Numbered from the stretch's first letter, positions 18,379 to 28,102 are shown. The stretch: DNA of 64,000 bases from Collimonas arenae (GCF_001584165.1 NZ_CP013233.1:3480620-3544619), one strand, 5' to 3'. Notes: generated by a model not told the origin, from the letters alone. Made by a program: numbers and translations.

Positions 18379-19671
18379 CTAGTCTAGCGGTACCGCCCGA
18401 TAGCGATTGACTTCGGCAGCGCCGACAATCGGTGCCTTGTTGCCCCAACTATTGCGGATGTAAGACACCACTGCCGCTACCTCGCTATCGTTCAACGCCG
18501 GGCCATACGGCGGCATGCCATAGGGACGCGGATTGCCTGTCGTACTCGGCGCAAAACCGCCGTTCAGGATCACCCGGATCGCATTCACCGGCGACGCCAT
18601 GGTAATCGCATGATTGCCTGCCAGTGGCGGATAAGCCGGCCAAGTGCCCTTGCCGGAAGCCTGATGGCAATCGACGCAGTGTGCTTTATAGATTTTGCCG
18701 CCCAGCGCCAATACGCGATCGACTTCATCCGGACTGGCGCGCTCCTTCGATTCCGACGCTTCCTTCTGCCGCGGCAATGACTTCAGGTACACGGCCATCG
18801 CCCTGACATCTGGATCGTTCAAATGCTGCAGGCTGGCGCCAACCACTTCCGCCATCGGCCCCAGCACCGTACCGCGCGGTGAGACGCCGTTCTTCAGCAA
18901 CGCGGTAATATGTTCAATATCCCAATCGCCGAGACCGATTTCCTCATCGGAAGTCAGCGACGGCGCGTACCAGTTGATGACTGGGATGAAGCCACCGCCC
19001 AGCTCAGCGTTCAGGTCGCTACCGCCGAGCGCATTGCGGGTGGTGTGACAGGCGCTGCAATGCCCCAATCCCTGCACCAGATATGCGCCACGATTCCACT
19101 CCACCGATTGTTCTTTTTCGGGCTGATAGACGCCTGGCCGAAAGTACAGTGCGCGCCAGCCGTACAACAGGATACGGTTGCTGTACGGGAAGCGCAGATC
19201 GGGTTGCAGGTTCTTTTGCGACACCGCCGGCACGCTGCGCAGATAGGCGAACATGGCGTCGGCATCGATGCGCGTGACCTTGGTGTAATTCGTGTACGGG
19301 AATGCCGGGTACAGCAAGCTGCCGTCTTTCGATTTGCCGTTGTGCAGCGCGCGCCAGAAATCGTCAGCCGACCATTTGCCGATTCCGGTCTCCTCATCCG
19401 AGGTGATGTTGGGCGAATAGATCGCGCCGAACGGCGTCTGTATCGCGCGCGCGCCGGCCAGCGATTTTCCGCCGCGCGCAGTATGGCATGCCATACAATC
19501 GCCAGTGCGCACCAGATAGGCGCCGCGTTCCAATTGTTCCGCAGAATTCACGACTGCCGCGGACTGTTGTGGTGCGCCGCTGTCGTCGGCATTGAGCATT
19601 GCCAATACTGCTACCGCGCCAGCGGCCAGCAGCACCAGAGCGCCGATCACCCAGATCAATATGCGTTTCAT
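18379..19671 (-). CDS. Triheme cytochrome c (alcohol/gluconate dehydrogenase cytochrome subunit type)
   Basis: The 430-residue protein has an N-terminal membrane anchor/signal (ILIWVIGALVLLAAGAVAVLAML) and three c-type heme motifs: CMACH near residue 58, CSACH near 205 and CVDCH near 332, with distal Met candidates (YGMPPYGP). This matches the cytochrome subunit that passes electrons from membrane flavo- or quinoprotein dehydrogenases to ubiquinone. No dehydrogenase subunit is adjacent, so it serves a distant partner or works with the next cytochrome. GGAGCG precedes the ATG. It lies 15 bases downstream of the diheme cytochrome gene, in the same operon. Confidence 0.9.
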   Translation of the reverse strand: MKRILIWVIGALVLLAAGAVAVLAMLNADDSGAPQQSAAVVNSAEQLERGAYLVRTGDCMACHTARGGKSLAGARAIQTPFGAIYSPNITSDEETGIGKWSADDFWRALHNGKSKDGSLLYPAFPYTNYTKVTRIDADAMFAYLRSVPAVSQKNLQPDLRFPYSNRILLYGWRALYFRPGVYQPEKEQSVEWNRGAYLVQGLGHCSACHTTRNALGGSDLNAELGGGFIPVINWYAPSLTSDEEIGLGDWDIEHITALLKNGVSPRGTVLGPMAEVVGASLQHLNDPDVRAMAVYLKSLPRQKEASESKERASPDEVDRVLALGGKIYKAHCVDCHQASGKGTWPAYPPLAGNHAITMASPVNAIRVILNGGFAPSTTGNPRPYGMPPYGPALNDSEVAAVVSYIRNSWGNKAPIVGAAEVNRYRAVPLD

Positions 19672-19686
19672 GTTCGCTCCGCTGAA

Positions 19687-20436
19687 TCAGTTGGGGACGC
19701 TACCGCAAGCCAGCGGCAGTTTGACCGAGGTGGGAGCGACCGCGGCAGCGTCGGCAGGCACCGGCTGCGCAGCCAGCCATGCCGCCACCGCACCGATATC
19801 TTCAGCACTCAGGCGCTGCACCACCTGCGCCATGCAATCCGGCGCAACGGCATGGCGTGCACCATTTTTCCAGGCGCCGATCTGACCGACCAGATAATCG
19901 CGCGGCAAGCCGAGCAAACCCGGCGTGGCCGGCTGCACACCGGTCATGGCGCTGCCATGGCAGGCGATGCAGGCCGGGATCTTCTTGTCGGCATCGCCCT
20001 TGTTGACCAGCATCTCGCCGCGCGCCCGCGTCGCGCTCGACAGATCGAAAGGTTGCGGCGCCGGATAAGGTGGATGCTGGTCGGCGAAATACTGGGCGAT
20101 TTCCTGCAGGTAGGCGTCGGACAGATGATCGACCAGGTAAGTCATCATCGGATAACGACGGCGCCCCTCGCGGAAATTATGCAGCTGGTTGTACAGGTAG
20201 CCGGCCGGTTTGCCAGCGATGCGCGGATAGTAGCCGTCGTTGGTGGCGCGGCCCTGCTCACCGTGGCAGGCAGTACAGGCGGTAAGGCGCTGCTTGATGG
20301 TGTCTGGCACCGGGCCGCTGTCAACCTCTGCCGCATGAGCGGCAATTCCTAGCAGGGTCGCAGCAAGAAAAAACAGAAAGCTTGATCGCCCATGCCGCGC
20401 GCGACCGGCGGCTGACCATACCCAAAGAGTCGACAT
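19687..20436 (-). CDS. Diheme cytochrome c (c4-like)
   Basis: The 249-residue protein has an N-terminal export signal (SSFLFFLAATLLGIAAHA) and two CxxCH motifs, CTACHGEQGR in the first half and CIACHGSAMTG in the second, in the cytochrome c4 layout of two similar domains. It is a periplasmic electron carrier. GCAGGAGAATC before the ATG supports the start at 20436. It leads a two-gene operon with the triheme cytochrome. Confidence 0.9.
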   Translation of the reverse strand: MSTLWVWSAAGRARHGRSSFLFFLAATLLGIAAHAAEVDSGPVPDTIKQRLTACTACHGEQGRATNDGYYPRIAGKPAGYLYNQLHNFREGRRRYPMMTYLVDHLSDAYLQEIAQYFADQHPPYPAPQPFDLSSATRARGEMLVNKGDADKKIPACIACHGSAMTGVQPATPGLLGLPRDYLVGQIGAWKNGARHAVAPDCMAQVVQRLSAEDIGAVAAWLAAQPVPADAAAVAPTSVKLPLACGSVPN

Positions 20437-20590
20437 GATTCTCCTGCTTTTTTATAGTGCTGCATTTTATAGGGAAGGCATTCATGGCCGATTATAGACC
20501 AGCAGGTCGCGACAGCAGCCTCCCGGCTGCGTCTGTTTGGCTGGACAAATTGTCTCAGCAGGCCTGCAGCGCCGCGGCGCCGCAAACATG

Positions 20591-20791
20591 TCACTTCGGC
20601 GGTTTAGGCGGGACCAGCGGCTGATCGATGGTGGTTCCCGGTTCGTTGACGTACATCTGTTCTTCCAGGATATCGAGCTGCTGGCTGCCATCCAGCGCAT
20701 GGCCGGTCCAGCGGTCCGCAGGGTTCACCGGCTGCATCTTCTTTTTCTTGTCGGGATTGGTTTCGGGTACGACGGTTTTTCTTTTACTCAT
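20591..20791 (-). CDS. Small conserved-type hypothetical protein
   Basis: I do not recognise the 66-residue product: Lys-rich N-terminus (SKRKTVVPETNPDKKKKM), no membrane segment, and a Pro-rich tail (LVPPKPPK). A good ribosome site (GAGGGAGACTGTC) before the ATG makes it likely to be translated. It stands alone between the cytochrome operon and the glycine-zipper gene. Confidence 0.55.
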   Translation of the reverse strand: MSKRKTVVPETNPDKKKKMQPVNPADRWTGHALDGSQQLDILEEQMYVNEPGTTIDQPLVPPKPPK

Positions 20792-20868
20792 GACAGTCTC
20801 CCTCTCAAGTGGCTACTCTCACTATAGGCTTCCCGTCATCCGGCGCAAAGGAAAGAATCCGCCAGTAT

Positions 20869-20917
20869 CGCCAAAATGCAAAAACGCCGGTTCAGATGTG
20901 ACTCCGAACCGGCGTTT
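20869..20917 (-). terminator. Intrinsic terminator of the glycine-zipper gene
   Basis: The 12-bp arms 20882-20893 and 20906-20917 (AAACGCCGGTTC / GAACCGGCGTTT) are perfect complements; on the minus strand they are followed by TTGCATTTTGG after the T-run. The hairpin lies 25 bases past the stop codon of the minus-strand gene. Confidence 0.85.
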
Positions 20918-20941
20918 CATGATGGTGATTTCAAGGCGCAA

Positions 20942-21361
20942 TCAACGCTCGTAATAGCCGCCTTGATAAGGCCGCTGGTAGTAATCACGGCTCACGCGCT
21001 CGACATAGACCGGAGCAGGCCGGTAGTACACCGGCTGTGGCTGGTAATACACCGGGGCCGGGCGATAGTAGACCGGAGCAGGCTGGTAATAGACAGGCGC
21101 CGGCTGCGCGTAGTAGCCGCGTCCACCTTCGTAGTAACCGCCACGATCGTCGCGATAGCCACCCGAAGTTGCACCGACCGCTGCGCCCAACACACCGCCG
21201 ACAATCGCACCATTACGGCCACCTACGGCGCCGCCGATGACTGCACCGGCGACCGCACCAATCGCGGTATTGGCGCCATCGTCATAAGCCAGGGCCGAGC
21301 TTGAAACTGCAGCGGCAGTGCTAGCCAGTAGTGCAACGCAAATCCATTTTTTGTACAGCAT
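20942..21361 (-). CDS. Glycine-zipper outer-membrane-type protein with Tyr/Pro repeats
   Basis: The 139-residue protein has a signal peptide (cleavage near SSSALA-Y) and a glycine-zipper segment (about residues 34-67: AIGAVAGAVIGGAVGG ... GGVLGAAVGA) typical of 17-kDa-surface-antigen-like proteins. The C-terminal low-complexity half repeats the unit YY-x-P-(A/Q)-PVYY five times and ends in Tyr/Arg-rich sequence. AAGGAGTCAATC precedes the ATG. Likely envelope-located; the role is unknown. Its terminator follows directly. Confidence 0.82.
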   Translation of the reverse strand: MLYKKWICVALLASTAAAVSSSALAYDDGANTAIGAVAGAVIGGAVGGRNGAIVGGVLGAAVGATSGGYRDDRGGYYEGGRGYYAQPAPVYYQPAPVYYRPAPVYYQPQPVYYRPAPVYVERVSRDYYQRPYQGGYYER

Positions 21362-21557
21362 GATTGACTCCTTGAAGGGTCTTAAAGCGGGTCGTAAAGC
21401 TATCGATCAAACACATCGACAAACCGTCGTCGAGACGCAACCACGGCTGTTGAGTTGAACTATAGCCGGTCAACCGATTAATCCAATCAATCGATACATA
21501 CTTTTACATTTGCACAACATGGTTACATCCTCTGCAACTACCATGCATCAGCGCAAC

Positions 21558-22854
21558 TCAGTGCAGTTTCACCGATGGCTTGGCGTGCTTCATCAGGCTG
21601 CTGGCGGCAGCTGTCACGCCTGTCCGCACGGGCCCCAGCAATGCGTTCAGATGCATCAGGTGCAGGCTGGTGTACATCATGCGGGCAAAGAAACCGTCGA
21701 CAAACCAGCCGAGCTTGGTCAGCGATCCCATCAGTGTGCCAATCGATGTGTTCCTGCCGAACGACACCAGCGAGCCATGATCCTTGTAGACATAGGGGCC
21801 GTCCGGGGCCGCTTGCCCCCTGATCGAACGGATGAAGGTATCCACCAGATAATCGGCCTGCTGATGCGCCGCCTGGGCGCGCGGCGGCACCATCTTGCCG
21901 TCCGGCCGATACACGCGGCACAGTCGCCGAGTGCGTAGATGTTGTTGAAGCCTGTCACCTTGAGGCCACCATCAACCTCCAGTTGTCCCGATTTGATCAC
22001 CGGCAGCCCGAGCGTCTTGAGGAAATCGGGCGCCTTGATGCCGGCCGACCAGACGCACAAATCGGACGCATAATTATTGCCATTGGAATCGGTCACGAAA
22101 TTCTCCGCAATGCTGGCGACGCGGCAATCAGTCACCACGCGTACTTCACGATCCTGCAGAATCTTGCTGGCGGCCTTGGAGACCCGCTCGGTCAGCGGCG
22201 CCAGCAAGCGCGGTGCGCCTTCCAGAATGGTGATGCGGACATCGCGATTCGGATTCAGGTGCGGAAGTCGTAGTCGGTATAGACGCCGCTGGCATCGCGC
22301 AATTCAGCGGCCAGTTCCACCCCGGTGGCGCCGCCGCCGACGATCACGATATCGACGCCGGCATCCGGATTCTGTTCCTTCTTCAAATCCGCCAGCGCCA
22401 GCATCTTCAACAAGCGCAGCCTGAAATGTTCAGCATCCGCAGTGGTGTTGAGCGAGATGGTATTTTCCTCGGCGCCGCTGATGCCGAAATAATTGGAAAC
22501 GCTACCGACTGCAATCACCAGCTTGCCAAACCCGATCTGGCGCGGCGGAATCAGCTCTTCCGCAACCTCGTCGGTAACGGCGTCAACAGTGATCGTATTG
22601 TTTTCCGCATCCAGCGCGCTCATGGCGCCATAGACAAACCGAAATTTATTGTCATGCGCCAACATCTGATAAGACAGGCCTTCCTGATGGATATCGCGGG
22701 TTCCTGCCGCCACTTCATGTAGCGACGGCTTCCAGATGTGATACAGCGCCCGATCGACCAGCGTGACGTGGCCATGTCCCAATTTGCGGCCCAGCTTGCA
22801 CGCCAACTCCAGCCCACCGGCGCCACCACCGACAATCACGATTTCATCCGACAT
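21558..22854 (-). CDS. ndh: Type II NADH dehydrogenase (NAD(P)/FAD oxidoreductase), two frameshifts
   Basis: Three consecutive frames give one protein of about 432 residues: FAD Rossmann motif EIVIVGGGAGGLELA at residues 4-18, second dinucleotide motif VDIVIVGGGATGVELA, and the C-terminal FAD site NIYALGDCA. Breaks lie at about 22258 (after YDFRT) and about 21914 (after GDCAA); each is repaired by one base (GG to GGG, C to CC on the plus strand). The C-terminus (SLTKLGWFVDGFFARMMYTSLH) is the membrane-associating region of NDH-2. It would oxidise NADH and reduce ubiquinone without pumping protons. GAAGGA precedes the ATG. Confidence 0.87.
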
Positions 22855-23183
22855 CCATCATTCCTTCAAGTCTTTGTATTGATCAATAACGCTTCGACAT
22901 TCAGCAGCGTCCCGGATGGCGCCAAGCGGCATTACCCGGCAAGTCTACTTTTATAGTGTCGTATAGCGCAATAGTGGCTTACTTTCGCATATTTTTGATA
23001 ACCCGGCGCCAATTAACGTTATTCGGAAAAAGCCGATATGACTGGCTTGTCCTGCTTTCGTCTGGCGGAAAGCCGTTCGGGCCATCACCAGATCGAAACT
23101 ATCGATTGGCTGCTGGTTAGCAGCATCAGTCTGCGCTATGATGAAATCAGCAACCATCGCCAACATCGTTTTCAGGAGGGTAT
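22855..23183. other. Divergent intergenic region ndh / universal stress protein
   Basis: The 329 bases between the two divergent starts hold no convincing gene. AGGAGGGTAT immediately before 23184 is the ribosome site of the stress protein. I saw no clear consensus promoter. Confidence 0.4.
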
Positions 23184-23624
23184 ATGTACCGGAAAATTCT
23201 TGTCGCCTACAACGGCACGCCCGAAAGCCGTTCCGCACTCTATTCCTGCATCCACCTGGCTCCCAGCCCCGAAGTCGAGATCCATCTGCTGGGCGTGATC
23301 AATCTGGCGACTTACCTGATGGCCGGCGAATTCGTCGCCGAATCCGCTATCAGGGCTGAGAAAACCCTGCTGGAACAAGAACTGATCAAGGGACACAAAC
23401 TGCTGGCCGATGCAGGCCTGAAGCCGATCGATCACTTTGAAAGCGGCGAACCTGTCAACGTCATCAGCGACTTGGTCGGCAAGCTGGGGATTGACCTGGT
23501 CATCGTCGGCCATTCACGCAAGAAGCCACTGGCGACACGCTGGTGGCGCGGTTCGGTCGACACGCTGCTGGTTGAAAAAGTGCCTTGCAGCGTGCTGGTG
23601 GCGACCGATCCTTGCATTCCATAG
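23184..23624 (+). CDS. Universal stress protein (UspA family)
   Basis: The 146-residue single-domain protein starts MYRKILVAYNGTPESRSAL and ends with LVIVGHSRKKPLATRWWRGSVDTLLVEKVPCSVLV. The nucleotide loop deviates from the G-2x-G-9x-G(S/T) ATP-binding pattern: the first glycine is present (GHS) but the second is missing, so ATP binding is uncertain. A strong AGGAGG site supports the start. It is divergent from ndh, compatible with a redox or respiratory stress role, which is inference. Confidence 0.9.
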   Translation: MYRKILVAYNGTPESRSALYSCIHLAPSPEVEIHLLGVINLATYLMAGEFVAESAIRAEKTLLEQELIKGHKLLADAGLKPIDHFESGEPVNVISDLVGKLGIDLVIVGHSRKKPLATRWWRGSVDTLLVEKVPCSVLVATDPCIP

Positions 23625-23666
23625 AGAATTGCCACCCTGCAGGACGCCGGGCTCGGCAGAGATGCA

Positions 23667-25733
23667 TCATAGCGGGCCGGGCGTCTCGGCCAGCATCGTC
23701 AACGGCAGTTCGATCTTCACCGTCGTCCCTTTTCCTTCCGCCGCCGTAAACCCGACCTTGCCGCCCAGATAGGTCGCCCTTTCATTCAATCCGCGCAGGC
23801 CGTGCGTCGTGGTGTTTTCAAAGCGCTCCTGCGACATGCCAACACCGTTGTCGCGCACCGTCAACGCCAGGCGATCCTCATCAATATCGAGGATCACTTC
23901 GACCTGCGTTGCCTGAGCATGCTTGGAGACGTTGTTCAGTATTTCCTGCAGCATCCGATACACCGCAATCTCGATCTTGTGATCAACCGCCACATCCTCA
24001 TCCGGCAAACTCGATTTGCAGACGATCTCGGTACGCTGGCTGAAGTCCTCCAACTGCTCGGCTATGGCTGCCTTCAAACCGAACAGGTCCAGCATGTTGG
24101 GGCGCAATTCGGTCTGGATACGGCGCGTAGTCGCTACCAGGGAGTTAAGCAATGTCCGCATCTGATCCTGCCGGTTCTGCCATTGTTCTGTCGCTGGCAA
24201 GACCTTGTAGACGCTCTCCAGATGCATGCTGAGCGCGGTCAGGGAAGCGCCCATGTTGTCGTGCAATTCGCGCGCAATCGCCCGCTTTTCTTCTTCGCGG
24301 ATGGTTTCCAGATGGTTGGTCAACTCCCGCAGCAATGCAGTGCGCTGGGCGATGGTGCGCTCCAGCTCCAGCTCGCGTCTCCTGAGTGAATCTTCCGCGC
24401 GCTTGCGTTCGCTGATGTCGGTGGCAATCCCGATCACGCCCATGACTTGCCCCTGCTGCCCAAACCAGGGCGCCTTGGTTGTCTGGAAAGTGACGATTTC
24501 ATTCGGCAGCTGTATGGTTTGTTCCAGCGTTTCCGACACGCCGCCGTTCATGATACGGATGTCGTCGACATCGATCCGGTCGGCATCTTCCCTGCGCGGA
24601 AAGAGATCGCGGCTGCCGCGACCCTTGGCCTGTTCCCAACTTAACGCCAGCCGTCGCAACGTGGCCGGATTGGCGAAAATCAATCGGCCCTGGCGGTCCT
24701 TCACGAAAATCGGATCGTTGGTATTGTCGCTGACGGCGATCAGCAACGCGGTGGCTTCGGCCAGCTCCGCCGCACTCTGTAGGCGGGCGCCATATTCGTG
24801 GTCGACTTTGCCGCCAGCGCGCCAGAAAATGAACAGCACCAGCACACTGTCAATCAAGGTCAGCATCGGCGGCAAGATGCTGCGGTCGTAGAAGCCCTGG
24901 CGCGCCCCCCAATCGGCCAGCCAATGCAAGACAATCAGCAGGAACAGCATCTGCGGCAGCGAACGGCGCAGCATCTGCCCGCCCGGTGCGTGACGGGTAA
25001 TGATCGCCATCAGGCGGTGACGTGGGCGCGCCATCAGCAGCGCCATGCCGAACAGCAGGAACGCCAGTGCCGACAATACCGGGATGCTGGTCGAATAAAT
25101 CATCTGGGTCATCGCGGTCACTCGGTAAAAATAGCCGAGTAACGGAATCGCACTGAAGAAAATCAAGGCAATCGCCAAGTATTCGGCAAGATAGTGCTCT
25201 CTCCTGTCGCGCCGATCAAGCAGCAATAAAGTAAGGCTGCACAAGAGAAAACCGATGGCCGCCATCGGATGCAAGCCGCCAAATGCACGCCAGTCGATTT
25301 CGGGCGGCAAATCTGCCAGTACGCGATCGAGCCAGTCAATGCCGCCGAGCGCACCGTACATCAATGCAGTCGAGACAAACAACAGTAACACCAATGCCAA
25401 CCCCTGTGCCACGATCCTGAACGGCCGTCGCAGTCCGGCACTGCCGACACAGCTCAACAGCAAGCTGCAGGTCGCGAGCAGGAAAGCGGCTGCGGTGCCG
25501 GCGCGCATGTCAGTCAACTCCGGCAACCTCAAAGAAGGCGCGACCTGATACAGGCAACTGACCAGTGCCAGGACCGCCATCGCCATCACCAATACAGCCA
25601 GCCCAATCGCCGCCGCGGTCGTGCGCCAAACGTAGGTCTTGGTCGAGGCCAAGCTTTCGAGTGCGCGCGTCTTCAGCAGGTCCTGGTAATGGGGGCTATC
25701 CCGGCCGGAGGTATCGCTTGCTTTTGTATCCAC
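23667..25733 (-). CDS. Membrane PAS sensor histidine kinase (NarX-like, HisKA_3)
   Basis: The 688-residue protein has about eight N-terminal membrane helices (to about residue 310), a PAS/PAC sensor (about 330-450), a coiled coil, then HisKA_3 with phospho-acceptor His in EEKRAIARELHDNMGASLTAL and HATPase (N-box EILNNVSKHA; G-box DNGVGM; GLRGLNERATYLGG). GTG at 25733 is chosen because GGGGAGG lies five bases before it; an ATG at 25790 has no such site. Two response regulators precede it on the same strand, the second being its likely NarL-type partner. The PAS signal is unknown. Confidence 0.9.
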   Translation of the reverse strand: MDTKASDTSGRDSPHYQDLLKTRALESLASTKTYVWRTTAAAIGLAVLVMAMAVLALVSCLYQVAPSLRLPELTDMRAGTAAAFLLATCSLLLSCVGSAGLRRPFRIVAQGLALVLLLFVSTALMYGALGGIDWLDRVLADLPPEIDWRAFGGLHPMAAIGFLLCSLTLLLLDRRDRREHYLAEYLAIALIFFSAIPLLGYFYRVTAMTQMIYSTSIPVLSALAFLLFGMALLMARPRHRLMAIITRHAPGGQMLRRSLPQMLFLLIVLHWLADWGARQGFYDRSILPPMLTLIDSVLVLFIFWRAGGKVDHEYGARLQSAAELAEATALLIAVSDNTNDPIFVKDRQGRLIFANPATLRRLALSWEQAKGRGSRDLFPRREDADRIDVDDIRIMNGGVSETLEQTIQLPNEIVTFQTTKAPWFGQQGQVMGVIGIATDISERKRAEDSLRRRELELERTIAQRTALLRELTNHLETIREEEKRAIARELHDNMGASLTALSMHLESVYKVLPATEQWQNRQDQMRTLLNSLVATTRRIQTELRPNMLDLFGLKAAIAEQLEDFSQRTEIVCKSSLPDEDVAVDHKIEIAVYRMLQEILNNVSKHAQATQVEVILDIDEDRLALTVRDNGVGMSQERFENTTTHGLRGLNERATYLGGKVGFTAAEGKGTTVKIELPLTMLAETPGPL

Positions 25734-25886
25734 ATAACCTCCCCGAACGTTGCTATATGCCGCAGGATGCGAGTCATCTCCATCACCCAACTGGCATATG
25801 AAGTCGAGAGTAACAATAGAAAAACCGCTTACGGAAAGCAGGCGGTCATTGATTGGAGCGAGTTCGATGCAAGTCAGTTCAAAAGC

Positions 25887-26336
25887 TCAGCGCGCAGGCA
25901 ATCCGGCTCCCAGCGCCGAGAGCAAATCGCGCAGCTTGGCTAGCTCCGAACTCTTATCAAAGAAAAAGCGCACGCCGTACTGTTCGCCTGCGCGTCGAAA
26001 TGCATTGCTGACATTGTTGCTGAAAATGATCTTGAGCGAATTGAGCGGCTTGCCCGACTCTGCCAGAGCGCGCAACAGACTCATGCCATTTCCCTGCTTG
26101 AGTTCGATATCCAGGATCAACACATCGTATGCGCCGACATCAATTTTCTGCAAGGCCTCATCTTCACCTTCAGAAAATCCGGCCAGTACGATGCCCGGAA
26201 TTTCATTCAGGGTTTCAATCATCAGATTTCTCACATCCAATGAATCTTCCACCAGAAAAACCCGTAGCGGAGCAGCGCTGGCTTCTATTTTTGGAGAGGT
26301 TGTCGTATGGTCCATATTGGTTGACGCTTGGAACAT
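25887..26336 (-). CDS. Single-domain response regulator (receiver only)
   Basis: The 149-residue protein is one receiver domain with acidic pocket VFLVEDSLDV, phospho-acceptor Asp in YDVLILDIEL and a lysine in the FDKSS loop. There is no output domain. An ATG at 26315 is an alternative start; neither start has an ideal ribosome site (GAGG abuts 26336). It is placed between a NarL-type regulator and the hybrid-free kinase on the same strand, so it may be a phosphate sink or act by protein contact. Confidence 0.87.
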   Translation of the reverse strand: MFQASTNMDHTTTSPKIEASAAPLRVFLVEDSLDVRNLMIETLNEIPGIVLAGFSEGEDEALQKIDVGAYDVLILDIELKQGNGMSLLRALAESGKPLNSLKIIFSNNVSNAFRRAGEQYGVRFFFDKSSELAKLRDLLSALGAGLPAR

Positions 26337-26443
26337 CCCTCATGATGATGCATGCATTGAGCCAGTTTTCCGCGCCGGTGGCTGGCCAACCCTGTATCCG
26401 GTTGTTAACGATCTGTCGTTTCCCCGCTTGCCGTGCCTGGCGC

Positions 26444-27076
26444 CTAGTCGATCAAATTATTCTTGATCGCGTAATAAATGATATCCGCATTGCTCGCCAT
26501 GCTCATTTTCTGCAAGACGCGTGTGCGATAGGTACTGATCGTCTTGACGCTCAAGCACAATTCCTCGGCAATCCGGGTCACACTCTCGCCCTGGCTCAAC
26601 TTGTAAAAAATCTCGTACTCGCGCGCCGACAAAGTTTCGTGCAACGGCTTGTCCTCATTGCTGGCAGGGTCGGCCGTCAACAGTTCGGCAACGCCGTAAC
26701 TGATGTATTTGTGGCCCTGCAGTACCGTATTGATCGCCTTGACCAGCTCCGTCGCCAGCGCCTCCTTCTGCACATAGCCGTCGGCACCGCTGCGCAGCAA
26801 CTGCACTGCATAGCGGCTCTCGGGATGCATGCTGAGAATCAGCACCGGAAGCTTCGGTTTCTCGCGCTTGATCTGCTTGAGCACCTCGACCCCGCTTTTG
26901 TCCGGCATCGCGATATCCAACAGCACGATATCGTATTCCTCGGCGCGCACCATGCGCATCGCCTCCTGCGCATTGGCGGCTTCACCGGCGATCTCCATGC
27001 CTGGAATCTCTGCCACGAAGAATTGAACGCCGGCGCGAACTACCGCATGATCGTCAACTACCAGGATCTTTATCAT
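26444..27076 (-). CDS. NarL/FixJ-type response regulator (LuxR HTH)
   Basis: The 210-residue protein has a receiver domain (VVDDHAVVRAGV; phospho-Asp in YDIVLLDIAMPDKSG; Lys in GYVQKEA) and a C-terminal LuxR helix-turn-helix (LSAREYEIFYKLSQGESVTRIAEELCLSVKTISTYR split around residues 145-180). The start MIKILVVDD at 27076 fits the family; the longer frame adds 23 unlikely residues. It is probably the DNA-binding output of the HisKA_3 kinase encoded downstream. Confidence 0.92.
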   Translation of the reverse strand: MIKILVVDDHAVVRAGVQFFVAEIPGMEIAGEAANAQEAMRMVRAEEYDIVLLDIAMPDKSGVEVLKQIKREKPKLPVLILSMHPESRYAVQLLRSGADGYVQKEALATELVKAINTVLQGHKYISYGVAELLTADPASNEDKPLHETLSAREYEIFYKLSQGESVTRIAEELCLSVKTISTYRTRVLQKMSMASNADIIYYAIKNNLID

Positions 27077-27267
27077 CTGTTCTATCGTCGCATCACATGA
27101 GTATTTCGGCCCCGTCGTCACCGACTTCGTCGCGTCAAGTTGCAAGAACCTGGCCGAATTCCAATTTCATGACGTCCAGTGTGCCGTTGACGGGCAGCGT
27201 TGTAAAGAACGATTAAACTCAGGCAGAAATGCCGGCCGCAACCATTGGCCGCAATTATTTGTCACAC

Positions 27268-27819
27268 TTACTGACCGCGTTCGCTCTCAGCGGCCGTAAC
27301 GCATGCCTCTTTGGAGGGGCCGGCCAGGCTATCGCACTTGGCGAGCGCAACCTTGTACCGCTCCTCCGCCCGCTCATCACGCACTGCAGCTTTGCTCTGC
27401 GACATTTCCTGTTTGGCACGCGCATCGGTTACCGCATTGGCTTCGTCTGCCTTGGCTTTCTTGACGCATACATCCTTGACATTACCTGCCAATGCATTGC
27501 ATTTTTCCCGGGCGACAGCATAATCGGCCTCGGCTTCTTCCTTGCGCGCGCTCGCCAACGCCTTTGGTGTTTTCTTGTACGCCGCCTTGGCATCCTGCGT
27601 CGCGTGTTCACGTGTAGCCTTGGCTTGTTCGACGCATACATCCTTGCCGTTCCCGCTCAGCCCATCGCATTTTGCCAGGTCGGCCTTGTAAGTGGCCTCA
27701 GCTGCGTCTTCCACGGCCTTGTAAGTCGCCTTGGCATCGTTTGCGGCCAGCGCCAGCGAGGCGCCGGTGAAACTTGCTGTGCTGATCAGCATAGCAACAA
27801 TAATTTTTTTGATCGTCAT
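27268..27819 (-). CDS. Periplasmic repeat protein, three Cys-pair Ala/Lys-rich repeats
   Basis: The 183-residue product begins MTIKKIIVAMLISTASFTGA, a signal peptide cleaved near SLALA-A; AAGGAGC fixes this start. The mature protein holds three repeats of the form A-x-Y-x(2)-A-x(3)-C-x-x-L-x-G-x(2)-K-x(2)-C-V (ADLAKCDGLSGNGKDVCV; AREKCNALAGNVKDVCV; ALAKCDSLAGPSKEACV). Each could form one intra-repeat disulfide on a helical hairpin. Function unknown; it is next to csbD, suggesting an envelope or general stress setting. Confidence 0.72.
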   Translation of the reverse strand: MTIKKIIVAMLISTASFTGASLALAANDAKATYKAVEDAAEATYKADLAKCDGLSGNGKDVCVEQAKATREHATQDAKAAYKKTPKALASARKEEAEADYAVAREKCNALAGNVKDVCVKKAKADEANAVTDARAKQEMSQSKAAVRDERAEERYKVALAKCDSLAGPSKEACVTAAESERGQ

Positions 27820-27889
27820 CCGATTGCTCCTTTTCTGTATTAGCGAACGTCGCGTGAAAACGGCCACGCCATCGAGCGCGGCCCGCGCC

Positions 27890-28102
27890 TTAGAATCGGT
27901 GATCCCTGTTGCGCTCTTCAAATTCACGGATCTGCCTTTCGGCGTCTTCCTTGCTCACGCCATAGGCCTCCTGCACGCTGCCGATCAACTGGTCGCGCTT
28001 GCCCGCGATCTGGTCGAGCTTGTCGTCGGTAAGCTTGCCCCATTGCTGTTTCACGTTACCCTTAAACTGCTTCCAGTTACCTTGGATGATGTCCCAGTTC
28101 AT
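27890..28102 (-). CDS. CsbD family stress-response protein
   Basis: The 70-residue protein begins MNWDIIQGNWKQFKGNVKQQ and continues WGKLTDDKLDQIAGKRDQL, the CsbD signature. AAGGAGC precedes the ATG at 28102. CsbD proteins are small, abundant, helical stress proteins with no assigned activity. It is 70 bases upstream of the repeat protein on the same strand, likely one transcript. Confidence 0.9.
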   Translation of the reverse strand: MNWDIIQGNWKQFKGNVKQQWGKLTDDKLDQIAGKRDQLIGSVQEAYGVSKEDAERQIREFEERNRDHRF

